Below, piece after piece: positions 45,272-52,269 of a DNA stretch of 64,000 bases. The DNA comes from Rhizobiaceae bacterium (GTDB lineage Bacteria > Pseudomonadota > Alphaproteobacteria > Rhizobiales > Rhizobiaceae): assembly GCA_905339215.1 (NCBI GenBank), contig CAJPFN010000033.1, positions 1 to 64,000 of the forward strand, read 5' to 3'. Numbering within the stretch: the stretch's first letter is position 1; every line of letters starts with the position of its first letter. The position numbers were made by a program, and so were the translations under genes. The notes beneath the pieces are model-generated. The model was not told the DNA's origin, searched no databases, and saw only the letters and a list, made by a program, of their open reading frames with translations.

Positions 45272-45598
45272 ATGGCGACCATCGGCACCTTCAAGAAGAC
45301 CGGCAACAACGAATTCACCGGCGAAATCGTCACCCTCTCAGTCCAGGCCAAGGGCGTGCGCATCGTCCCCGAAACCCGGGCCACCGGCGAGAACGCCCCC
45401 AGTCACCGCGTCTTCGTCGGCCGCGCCGAGATTGGCGCCGCCTGGTCCAAGCGCTCCAACGAGGGCCGCGACTATCTGGGCCTCAAGCTCGACGATCCGA
45501 GCTTCACCGCCCCGATCTTCGCCAACCTCTTCGACGACGAGGACGGCGAGGGCTACAGCCTCATCTGGTCCCGCCCCAGCCGTCGCAACGGCGACTGA
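45272..45598 (+). CDS. DUF736-family protein (first copy)
   Basis: A 108-aa protein of the DUF736 family: MATIGTFKKTGNNEFTGEI, VFVGRAEIGAAWSK, YLGLKLDDPSFTAPIFANLF, YSLIWSRPSRR. DUF736 proteins are markers of alphaproteobacterial ICEs and plasmids; their role is unknown. A second, diverged copy lies at 50909 in the transfer module. Good Shine-Dalgarno (AAGGAGAA). A terminator-like hairpin follows. Confidence 0.9.
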   Translation: MATIGTFKKTGNNEFTGEIVTLSVQAKGVRIVPETRATGENAPSHRVFVGRAEIGAAWSKRSNEGRDYLGLKLDDPSFTAPIFANLFDDEDGEGYSLIWSRPSRRNGD

Positions 45599-45609
45599 GG
45601 CGCCGCGAC

Positions 45610-45636
45610 GCCCCGCCCGGATGGTCCGGGCGGGGC
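45610..45636 (+). terminator. terminator-like hairpin after DUF736
   Basis: A perfect 12-bp GC stem, GCCCCGCCCGGA (45610-45621) and TCCGGGCGGGGC (45625-45636), with a TGG loop, followed by CTCTCTCATT. The tail is only moderately T-rich, but position 12 bp after the stop is right for a terminator. Confidence 0.7.
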
Positions 45637-45729
45637 CTCTCTCATTGCCGGGCGACCGAATCAGTCACCACGCCGATCGCTCCGATGGACGCCGGTACAG
45701 CGTTTTGTGTCTGGCCGCCCGTCCATAGA

Positions 45730-45797
45730 ACGACTAATATAGTCGTAGTTCTGGCATGCGTATTCGTGTCGGTGGGAGGTGATCATGCATGATCACC
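45730..45797 (+). promoter_or_regulatory. two perfect palindromes before/over the XRE regulator start
   Basis: The first is a 17-bp palindrome ACGACTA-ATA-TAGTCGT (45730-45746), containing an AT-rich -10-like centre. The second is a 20-bp uninterrupted palindrome GGTGATCATGCATGATCACC (45778-45797). It covers the Shine-Dalgarno and the start codon at 45789. These are likely operators of the XRE protein; the second could also form an mRNA hairpin that hides the ribosome binding site. Confidence 0.7.
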
Positions 45798-46043
45798 GCC
45801 CGACAGACACGGGCCGCACGCGCGCTGCTTGGTTGGACGCAGGAGACGCTCGCTGAAAAGGCCCTGGTATCCCTGACCGCGTTGAAGCGCCTCGAGTCCG
45901 AGAGCGGCCTCAAGGTGTATGAGACGACGCGCGATCAGGTGCGCCGGGCGCTCGAGGCCAACGGTATCGTCTTCCTCAACTCCGACCAAGGGGAAGGAGT
46001 GATGTTCGTTCGTGCGAAAATCGACAGCCGCAGATCACCCTGA
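45789..46043 (+). CDS. XRE-family HTH regulator
   Basis: An 84-aa protein with a helix-turn-helix at residues about 1-45 (ARQTRAARALLGWTQETLAEKALVSLTALKRLESESG). It heads a row of regulators: DUF2285 protein, FseA-like protein, RdfS-like protein. In ICEMlSymR7A a small HTH protein, QseC, controls the antiactivator gene qseM; this gene could play that part, although gene order differs. The overlapping ATG at 45785 is out of frame with this protein. Confidence 0.82.
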   Translation: MITARQTRAARALLGWTQETLAEKALVSLTALKRLESESGLKVYETTRDQVRRALEANGIVFLNSDQGEGVMFVRAKIDSRRSP

Positions 46044-46175
46044 CATCCCGTTTGGCGCCTCGGCGATGCCTCCGGTGCATCGCGCGATGCACCAATGGCC
46101 TTCTCTGTGCCCGTCGAACGCCCGGTTAACAAATGGGGCGGGGGCGGATATGGTAAGGTGCTGGGGGCTGACGTG

Positions 46176-46439
46176 ATGCAAGTACATTTCCTCGATGAAC
46201 CGCCGCAAAGCGCGGCGCTCACGACCTATGACCGTGAGCATATGAAGCTCTATATGCGGCTGCTCGACGCGGCGACCGATGGCACCGACTGGCGCGAGGC
46301 CGTCACGATCCTGTTCGGCCTCGATCCAGACCGCGAGCCGGACCGCGCGCGCCATGTCCACGACACCCATCTCGCCCGCGCCCGCTGGATGACCGAGCAC
46401 GGCTATCGCCTGCTCGTCCGCGAGGGCCGTGCCCACTAG
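46176..46439 (+). CDS. small DUF2285-type protein (QseM-like candidate)
   Basis: An 87-aa protein with HFLDEPPQSAALTTYDREHMKLYMRLLDAATDGTDWREAVTILFGLDP and HLARARWMTEHGYRLLV, resembling the DUF2285/RovC DNA-binding fold. ATG 46176 is chosen because a GGGGG precedes it and the sequence upstream looks like promoter; the frame is open to 46095. In ICEMlSymR7A the small DUF2285 protein QseM binds and blocks FseA and TraR. Position directly before fseA fits such an antiactivator, but this is inference. Confidence 0.68.
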   Translation: MQVHFLDEPPQSAALTTYDREHMKLYMRLLDAATDGTDWREAVTILFGLDPDREPDRARHVHDTHLARARWMTEHGYRLLVREGRAH

Positions 46440-46550
46440 CCAGAATTGCGATGCCTCGGCTGCATCGCCCGTTGCCACCTTCGGGGCTTCCGGCGGCCTC
46501 TGCAACCGGGGATGGTGCTCCTCCCGGTAGCCAACGCGCAGAGGACGCCC

Positions 46551-47325
46551 ATGACCCCTGACATATCCCGGTGGCGGTCGACATCAACCTACGACTATCT
46601 CGACGAGCTCGCATCGCCCGATCTTGGCTGGGAATGGCTGCGGCGCAACGGCGACTATCAGCGTGATTATGCCGAGACCAGGCGTTCGGCGTGCGATCTC
46701 CGGGAACTGACGAACCGGGTGCGGAAACGCTGGGGGTTGCAATTTCGTTGCCCGTCCATCGCTCAACGCCACTGAAGCGCCGGTCTTCTGGTGTCCGCAG
46801 GATGATACCGGCACCGTGCTGCTGGCCGCCGCGCCGTCCATCCTTCCGGCCGACGGCAATCTCTTTTCCGCCATCCGGGAGACCGCCGCCCGCGCCGACG
46901 AGCAGGGCGTTCATTTCCTGCACGACCCCGGAGACGGGCAGCTTCTCCATCTCCTGCGGCTGGCCGGCGTCGCAGCCGGCGAACCGCTCGCCGCGCTGAT
47001 CCCGCTCGACCTTGACGGCCTCGACCGGCTCGAAGCCGCCCAGCGTCTGCTTAAGTCCCTGCTCGGTCGCGCCGTGCCCGCGGATACCCGGCTGACCAAG
47101 CAGCAACGCCGGCGCATCCGCCACATGCTGCAAGCCGTCGACGGACGCATGAACGGCGCGAGCTATCGCGAGATCGCAAACGTCATCTACGGCGTGTCCC
47201 GCGTTGCATCCGATCCCTGGAAGTCCTCGGCGCTGCGCGACGCGACCATGGACCTTGTCAAGGACGCCCTCGCCATGATCACCGGGGGCTATCGCGCGCT
47301 CCTTCGTCATCGCCGCCGATCCTGA
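46551..47325 (+). CDS. fseA: FseA-like excision activator, two ORFs joined by +1 frameshift
   Basis: Frame 0 (46551-46775) encodes a DUF6499-like N-terminus (SRWRSTSTYDYLDELASPDLGWEWLRRNGDYQRDYAE). The +1 frame, open from 46711 to 47325, encodes the DUF2285 part (TEAPVFWCPQDD..., QQRRRIRHMLQAVDGRMNGASYREIANVIYG, GYRALLRHRRR). The frames overlap 65 bp. A +1 slip at TTT-C (46743-46746) gives RWGLQF-VARPSLNATEAPVFW, a smooth 257-aa protein. In ICEMlSymR7A, msi172 and msi171 have just these domains and are joined by programmed +1 frameshifting into FseA, which activates rdfS. An rdfS-like gene follows here. A plain mutation is the alternative. Confidence 0.8.
46740..46748 (+). other. candidate +1 frameshift site of fseA
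   Basis: Frame 0 reads CAA TTT CGT. tRNA-Phe (anticodon GAA) on TTT could slip forward one base onto TTC, then GTT is read next. This is the point where both frame products fit homologous DUF6499-DUF2285 proteins best. The slip must lie between 46711 and 46775; TTT-C is the most slip-prone site there. The exact site is inferred. Confidence 0.5.
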
Positions 47326-47458
47326 CCCGATGTCGGAAGGGGGGTGCGAATTTGGCGCGCCCTTCTTCGCACTCCCCCCTCGCGGCTCTCCTTCGCCACC
47401 GTGACCTGCGTCCGCCGCTCACTGCCAGCGGCCTCAACGAACCCACGGAGGCCCGATC

Positions 47459-47740
47459 ATGTCGCCCAATCTCGCCGGCTTGCCGCCGCGCTTTCTCAGA
47501 ACGCCAGAAGCCGCGCGTTTCCTCGGCCTCTCGGGCCGGACGCTGGAAAAGCATCGCACCTATGGCACCGGCCCGGCCTATCGCAAGCTCGGCGGCCGCG
47601 TCGTCTATGCGATCGAGGACCTCCAGGCCTGGGCCGACCGGGGCGCCGTCACATCGACTTCCGATCCGCGTGGGTCTGTCCTGCCCGCCAAGCGTCACGA
47701 CCCGATGCCGGCTGCCCCCGCCGGCCGCTCCCATCGCTGA
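47459..47740 (+). CDS. rdfS: AlpA/MerR-like HTH excisionase (RdfS-like)
   Basis: A 93-aa protein with a winged HTH of the excisionase/AlpA type: PPRFLRTPEAARFLGLSGRTLEKHRTYGTGPAYRKLGGRVVYAIEDLQAWADRG (residues 9-62). The tail is polar. Its position after the fseA-like gene and before the replication gene fits RdfS, the recombination directionality factor that turns the integrase toward excision. A direct effect on the integrase at 686 is inferred. Confidence 0.75.
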   Translation: MSPNLAGLPPRFLRTPEAARFLGLSGRTLEKHRTYGTGPAYRKLGGRVVYAIEDLQAWADRGAVTSTSDPRGSVLPAKRHDPMPAAPAGRSHR

Positions 47741-47751
47741 GGCGTCCGATC

Positions 47752-48897
47752 ATGAAGCGGCGTCGCCTCATCACCTCGACCGAGCGGGCCAGGCTCGATC
47801 CCTTCATCGTTGCGACCGGCGACGCCAGCCCGCGCGATCAGCGCGATCTCATGGAGAGGCCCTTCTTCTCGCTCGCCAAGGCCAAGCGCATCGCGCCGAT
47901 CCTTTATGAAGCCGGTGGCGTCCGCGTCGAGGTCTTCGCCGTGCCCGAGCATGGCATGGCGACCATCTGGGACGCTGACATACTCATCTGGGCCGCCTCG
48001 CAGATCGTCGAGGGCGAGAATCTGGGGTTCAAGACCTCGCGCTTCCTGCGCTTCACGCCCTATCAGCTCCTGATGGCAATCGGCCGGGAAACCGGCCAGC
48101 GCGACTACAAGCTCCTGAAGGGCGCGCTCACCCGGCTGCAATCGACCGTCATCCGCACCACCATCCGCCAGGGCGAGCATTGGCGTCGCCACCAGTTCTC
48201 CTGGATCAACGAATGGGAGGAATGCGTGACGCGCGACGGGCGCGTCGAGGGCATGGAGTTCGTGCTGCCCGACTGGTTCTATCGCGGCGTCACCGACCGC
48301 TCGCTCGTGCTCACCATCGACCCCGCCTACTTCCGGCTGACGGGCGGCATCGAACGCTGGCTCTACCGTGTCGCCCGCAAGCACGCCGGCCGTCAGCCGC
48401 GGGGCTGGATATTCGAGTTCGCCCATCTCCACGAAAAGTCCGGCAGCCTCATGCGCGTCTCCGACTTCGCGCTCCAGCTTCGGCGCATCGTCCCGCGCCA
48501 GCCGCTGCCCGGCTATCGGCTGCACATCGAGCGCGAAGGCCGGCGCGAGCTGTTGCGCATCCTGCCGGCGAAATCATCCACAAGACCTGTGGATGGTGCT
48601 GTGGACGCGGTCGGGACTTCGCACGCAAGCGGTATCGGGATTTCGCACGCAGGACCATCGGGACTTCGCACGCAGAGAACGCAGTTAAGTCTCTGGCCGG
48701 AAACGACGATTCCGGGCCTTAACTTAGAATCTAACAGAGAATCTAACTCTTATGTTGCGCGGAGCGATGTGGAAAACACCGTCGCTGCCGCCATCGACGG
48801 GCTCCTCCGAAAGACATCCGGGGCACGGCCAACCGGCAGCGAACCCGCTCACCCATCGCGACTCCCCCTCGGGCGCAAGCCGGGAGGGGTACGATGA
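47752..48897 (+). CDS. replication initiator protein A-like
   Basis: A 381-aa protein starting 12 bp after the RdfS-like gene. It matches the replication initiator RepA type of alphaproteobacteria: RDLMERPFFSLAKAKRIAPILYE, FKTSRFLRFTPYQLLMAIGRETGQRDYKLLKGALTRLQSTVIRT, SGSLMRVSDFALQLRRIV (winged helices). Conserved to about residue 280; the rest is low-complexity and its DNA carries iteron-like repeats. Its stop overlaps the parA start. It suggests the excised ICE can replicate as a plasmid. Confidence 0.87.
   Translation: MKRRRLITSTERARLDPFIVATGDASPRDQRDLMERPFFSLAKAKRIAPILYEAGGVRVEVFAVPEHGMATIWDADILIWAASQIVEGENLGFKTSRFLRFTPYQLLMAIGRETGQRDYKLLKGALTRLQSTVIRTTIRQGEHWRRHQFSWINEWEECVTRDGRVEGMEFVLPDWFYRGVTDRSLVLTIDPAYFRLTGGIERWLYRVARKHAGRQPRGWIFEFAHLHEKSGSLMRVSDFALQLRRIVPRQPLPGYRLHIEREGRRELLRILPAKSSTRPVDGAVDAVGTSHASGIGISHAGPSGLRTQRTQLSLWPETTIPGLNLESNRESNSYVARSDVENTVAAAIDGLLRKTSGARPTGSEPAHPSRLPLGRKPGGVR
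48574..48674 (+). repeat. iteron-like repeats and DnaA-box-like palindrome (putative origin)
   Basis: Inside the 3' part of the initiator gene, TCGGGAYTTCGCACGCA (17 bp) occurs three times, at 48611-48627, 48635-48651 and 48658-48674, spaced 24 and 23 bp, with one C/T difference. Just upstream lies CATCCACA (48575-48582) inverted as TGTGGATG (48588-48595); TCATCCACA is one base off the DnaA box TTATCCACA. Iterons plus a DnaA box next to an initiator gene indicate oriV. Phase of about two helical turns supports initiator binding. Confidence 0.72.
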
Positions 48898-49532
48898 TCG
48901 TCGCGTTCCTCAACCAGAAGGGCGGCGTCGGCAAGACGACGTTGGCGCTGCATCTCGCGGGACATTGGGCGCGGCAGGGAAGGCGCGTCACCCTGATCGA
49001 CGCCGATCCGCAGGGCTCGGCGCTGGACTGGTCGCAGCAACGGGCACGTGAAGGCCTTCCACGCCTGTTCGGTGTCGTCGGCCTCGCCCGTGACACGCTG
49101 CACCGCGAAGCGCCAGAGCTGGCGCGCGATGCCGATCACATCGTCATCGACGGACCGCCCCGTGTCGCCTCGCTGATGCGCTCGGCGCTGCTCGCCGCCG
49201 ACCTGGTGCTGATCCCCGTGCAGCCGTCGCCCTTCGACGGCTGGGCTTCGGCCGAGATGCTCTCGCTCCTTCAGGAAGCGCGCATCTATCGCCCGCAGCT
49301 TGCAGCCCGCTTCGTTCTGAACCGCTGCGGCGCGCGCACGGTGATCGCCCGCGAAACAGCCGAGACGCTCGCAGATCATGATCCGCCGGTGCTGGCGGCG
49401 CGGATCGGTCAGCGCGTCGCTTTCGCCGATACCGCGCAATCCGGGCGGCTCGTCTTCGAGATCGACGAGGACAGTCCGGCTACGCGCGAGATCGTGGCCA
49501 TCGGTGCCGAGGTGGGGAGGCTCGCGCCATGA
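48894..49532 (+). CDS. parA: ParA-family partition ATPase
   Basis: A 212-aa small ParA/MinD-type ATPase. Deviant Walker A FLNQKGGVGKTTLALHLA (residues 5-22), ADPQGSALDW, Walker B-like HIVIDGPPR and VLIPVQPSPFDGWA. It lacks the N-terminal HTH of plasmid type Ia ParAs, so it is a type Ib-like form. ATG overlaps the initiator stop. Its centromere-binding partner is probably the next RHH protein rather than the distant ParB. Confidence 0.92.
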   Translation: MIVAFLNQKGGVGKTTLALHLAGHWARQGRRVTLIDADPQGSALDWSQQRAREGLPRLFGVVGLARDTLHREAPELARDADHIVIDGPPRVASLMRSALLAADLVLIPVQPSPFDGWASAEMLSLLQEARIYRPQLAARFVLNRCGARTVIARETAETLADHDPPVLAARIGQRVAFADTAQSGRLVFEIDEDSPATREIVAIGAEVGRLAP

Positions 49533-49780
49533 GCGGGCGCGCTCCGAAGCGCGGTTTCGCGTCGCGCCCCGCCGATCCCGAACGCTGGATCAAGGCGTCG
49601 GATGCATCGCCGCCGCGCGACGCGGATGCCACCGGCTTCACCGCCCGGCTGACGATCGACGTCACGTCAGAGCTGCGCGGCCGGATCAAGATCGCGGCGT
49701 TCCGGCGCGGACAAACCGTCGCCGACATGCTCCGCGACCTGCTCGTTCGCGAATTCCCGCCAGACCAAGGAGACACGTAA
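49529..49780 (+). CDS. ribbon-helix-helix protein beside parA
   Basis: An 83-aa protein whose ATG overlaps the parA stop. The N-terminal half is disordered and basic (MSGRAPKRGFASRPADPERWIKASDA). The C-terminal half carries a RHH fold (TARLTIDVTSELRGRIKIAAFRRGQTVADMLRDLLVREFP). Small RHH proteins next to type Ib ParAs bind centromeres, so a ParB-like role is likely. Confidence 0.8.
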   Translation: MSGRAPKRGFASRPADPERWIKASDASPPRDADATGFTARLTIDVTSELRGRIKIAAFRRGQTVADMLRDLLVREFPPDQGDT

Positions 49781-50299
49781 ATGACCGGCAGTGCGGACCC
49801 CCGCATGCGCGGCGGCCACTCGCAGGCCGACCCCGCACCATTCACGGCGCTCGTCGAGCTGACCTGGCATGAGAAGAGGATCGAGCACTGGATCCGCTTC
49901 GGCCGGGAAGTCCATGAGCAGATCCTCGACCGCCGGCGCCGTGTCGTCGGCTTCGCGCCGAACAGCCTCTTTGCCTTCATCCGCTGGGTGTCCAACGACT
50001 ACGGCACGATCATCTCGCGCATCGACATCGTGCGCGCCATCGACCGCGGCGAGCCCTATCAGACACTGCCTTTCGTGCGGCCCGGCGGCGACATCCTCCT
50101 GAAGATGGAGGGATGGCCCAAGGTCGAGCGCGTGCTCCGGATTATCGATGCCATCGAGGCGCTCGGCATCGATCCGGCCGATGTTTCGCCGGACCACTGG
50201 CGGCACGTCCACAACCGCCTGGCCGCCGGTCATGAGCCGCGCGCCTACACCGCCCAGCACCATGGGGCCTTCCTCCTGCGCCGGAGGACCGCGCCATGA
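49781..50299 (+). CDS. DUF2840-family protein
   Basis: A 172-aa protein immediately following the RHH stop. DUF2840 features: TALVELTWHEKRIEHWIRFGR, GFAPNSLFAFIRWVSNDYGTIISRIDIVRA, GGDILLKMEGWPKVERVL. Always found between parA and the signal peptidase in ICEs of this family. Function unknown, presumed transfer-related. Its stop overlaps the next ATG (ATGA). Confidence 0.9.
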   Translation: MTGSADPRMRGGHSQADPAPFTALVELTWHEKRIEHWIRFGREVHEQILDRRRRVVGFAPNSLFAFIRWVSNDYGTIISRIDIVRAIDRGEPYQTLPFVRPGGDILLKMEGWPKVERVLRIIDAIEALGIDPADVSPDHWRHVHNRLAAGHEPRAYTAQHHGAFLLRRRTAP

Positions 50300-50841
50300 G
50301 CCGCTTCGGATATGTGATGCTCACCTGTCTTATGACCATGGGCGTCGCCGCTTCGGCGCTCATCGAAACGCCGAAGAAGCTGATTTGGAACGCCTCGGCG
50401 AGCGCACCGATCGGGCTCTATTCGATCGAACCGGATGACCGGCTCGAGGTGACGGACCTGGTCGCCGTCGATGCGCCCGAGCCGCTGGCGCGCTTCCTCG
50501 CCAAGCGCGGTTACCTGCCCCCCGGTGTGCCGCTGATGAAGCGTATCGCCGGTCTGCCGGGACAACGGGTCTGCCGCTCGGGGCTCGCCATCACGGTCGA
50601 CCGGATCGCAATGGGCAATGCGCTGGAGCGCGACCGGCGCGGCCGCGACCTGCCCGTCTGGCAGGGCTGCCGGCGCATCGCCGTCGGCGAGGTGTTCCTC
50701 ATGAACTGGGAGATCCAGGACAGCCTCGACGGTCGCTATTTCGGCTCGCTTCCGATGAGCTCGATCATCGGCCGTGCGGTCCCGCTCTGGACCGATGAGG
50801 ACGGCTCCGGCCGCTACGAGTGGCGCGCCCCAACCCGATGA
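50296..50841 (+). CDS. traF: S26 signal peptidase, TraF type
   Basis: A 181-aa membrane-anchored peptidase (N-terminal helix, residues about 3-22) that processes or cyclises the conjugative pilin TrbC in RP4-like systems. Catalytic Ser in NASASAPIGLYSIEP (about residues 34-40) and Lys in LMKRIAGLPGQRVC (about 78-80). Ends with GRYFGSLPMSSIIGRAVPLW, the S26 C-terminal box (box E). The pilin TrbC should be beyond trbB, outside the window. Confidence 0.9.
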   Translation: MSRFGYVMLTCLMTMGVAASALIETPKKLIWNASASAPIGLYSIEPDDRLEVTDLVAVDAPEPLARFLAKRGYLPPGVPLMKRIAGLPGQRVCRSGLAITVDRIAMGNALERDRRGRDLPVWQGCRRIAVGEVFLMNWEIQDSLDGRYFGSLPMSSIIGRAVPLWTDEDGSGRYEWRAPTR

Positions 50842-50908
50842 CTGACCCCTGATCGGCGTGCCGCTCGCGCCGAACCTGTTCACCCACCCCCGACGAAAGG
50901 AAACCGCA

Positions 50909-51256
50909 ATGTCGCAGATCGGTCGATTCACCCGCACCAAATCCGGCTATTCCGGCCGCATCCATACGCTCACGCTCGATGTCGAATTGGTGCTCGTTCC
51001 CGCTGAGCATTCCGACGCCGAGAACGCGCCCGACTATCGCATCCATCTCGGCGATGCCGACGCACCGGAGGTCGGTCCGGAAGTTGGCGCCGCCTGGAAA
51101 CGCACCGGCGAGAAGGCGGGCGACTATGTCTCGCTGCTCATCGACGATCCCGCCTTCAAGCAGCCGATCCGCGCCAACCTGTTTCAGTCCGGCGACGACA
51201 AGTCGGCCTGGTCGCTGCACTGGAACCGGCCGCCCAGACGCGGCGAGCGGGAGTGA
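50909..51256 (+). CDS. DUF736-family protein (second copy)
   Basis: A 115-aa DUF736 protein with SQIGRFTRTKSGYSGRI, YRIHLGDADAPEVGPEVGAAWKRTGEKAGDYVSLLIDDP and WSLHWNRPPRR. About the same length and pattern as the copy at 45272 but clearly diverged, so an old duplication or separate acquisition. AAAGGAAA ribosome binding site. Function unknown. Confidence 0.9.
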   Translation: MSQIGRFTRTKSGYSGRIHTLTLDVELVLVPAEHSDAENAPDYRIHLGDADAPEVGPEVGAAWKRTGEKAGDYVSLLIDDPAFKQPIRANLFQSGDDKSAWSLHWNRPPRRGERE

Positions 51257-51260
51257 CGGC

Positions 51261-52022
51261 ATGCCGATCTTCTGCAGTCACGATGTCGCCGGGCGGCTTC
51301 GCGCCGCCCGCCGCATCACCTTCCTTCTCCTTTCCGGCCTCGCATTCGCCGTCGTGTCGCCGGCCGCCACGCTGGCGCAGATCGCGCCGCTGGAACGGCC
51401 GGCTTCGGCCGACCCTCACGCCGCTCATGTCGCCGAAGCCTCGCAGCGGTTCGGCGTTCCGGCCGCATGGATTTGGGCGGTGATGCGCGCGGAGAGTGCG
51501 GGCCACGTGCGCGCGATCTCGTCCGCCGGCGCCATGGGCCTGATGCAGATCATGCCCGATACCTGGGCGGACTTGCGCGTCCGCCATCGGCTCGGCAGCG
51601 ATCCTTACGACCCGCGCGACAACATCCTGGCGGGCGTGGCTTACCTACGCGAAATGCACGACCGCTACGGCTCGCCGGGCTTTCTCGCCGCCTACAATGC
51701 CGGTCCCGGCCGCTACGAGGAATATCTGGCGGGAGCGCGTTCCTTGCCGGCCGAAACCCGCGCCTATGTCGCCGCGCTCGCGCCTCTTGTTGGCGGCGAG
51801 GACATCGCCGGCCCCGTCACCGTTGCCACCGCCGAGCCATTGCCATGGACCCGTGCGCCGCTCTTCGTCACCCGCGCGGACTACGCATCGGCTGCCGATC
51901 CTGTGCCATCCGACGGTCGTTCCGGTGACACTGCCGATGCGGTTGGAGCACGCGATGTTTCGGCCATCACGCCGCGATCGAGCGGCCTGTTCGTCGCCCG
52001 GTCGAGCGCGGGAGCACCGTGA
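51261..52022 (+). CDS. lytic transglycosylase, conjugation-associated (TrbN/VirB1-like)
   Basis: A 253-aa exported SLT-type enzyme that locally cuts peptidoglycan for the transfer apparatus. Signal peptide: RRITFLLLSGLAFAVVSPAATLAQ (about residues 17-40). Catalytic Glu in MRAESAGHVRAISSAGAMGLMQIMP (about 70-95), then AYNAGPGRYEEYLAGA. The C-terminal 60 residues are low-complexity. Four bases after DUF736, so same operon. Confidence 0.9.
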   Translation: MPIFCSHDVAGRLRAARRITFLLLSGLAFAVVSPAATLAQIAPLERPASADPHAAHVAEASQRFGVPAAWIWAVMRAESAGHVRAISSAGAMGLMQIMPDTWADLRVRHRLGSDPYDPRDNILAGVAYLREMHDRYGSPGFLAAYNAGPGRYEEYLAGARSLPAETRAYVAALAPLVGGEDIAGPVTVATAEPLPWTRAPLFVTRADYASAADPVPSDGRSGDTADAVGARDVSAITPRSSGLFVARSSAGAP

Positions 52023-52098
52023 TGACGGCGCTCTCCCGAAATCACAGTCTGGCGTGGCCCGGCGCATCATGGAGGGTGTGGGGGTGGGAGGCAGGCAA

Positions 52099-52212
52099 CA
52101 CGACCGGACGATGGCGGGATAAAAGGCCGCGAGGTGCGGCTTGGTCCGGTCGTGGTTTTTCAAGGGCTTGCGCAGCGAATACGCGAGGTGCGCCTGATCG
52201 GCGAACCTCGCG
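52099..52212. other. candidate oriT: inverted repeats upstream of the relaxase
   Basis: The gene-free 52023-52269 carries CACGACCGGAC (52099-52109) inverted as GTCCGGTCGTG (52144-52154), with a smaller GCCGC/GCGGC hairpin inside and a T5 run just after. A second pair is CGCGAGGT (52182-52189) and ACCTCGCG (52205-52212). Inverted repeats directly before a relaxase gene are usual for oriT. The first structure with its T run may instead be a terminator. No nic consensus is clear. Confidence 0.45.
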
Positions 52213-52269
52213 CATTCGGCGTTTTCACAGGAATTTCCGTGCGTTGATGCGATGTGCGGTGCTCCGGCC

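Noticed and set aside
46551-46775. Stand-alone 74-aa protein followed by an independent DUF2285 gene
   Set aside because: The downstream frame has no good start or ribosome site before its conserved part, and the two halves fit one known frameshifted protein.
48611-48674. CRISPR array
   Set aside because: Three short 17-bp repeats with 6-7 bp gaps in a coding region are iterons in size and spacing; no cas genes are present anywhere in the window.
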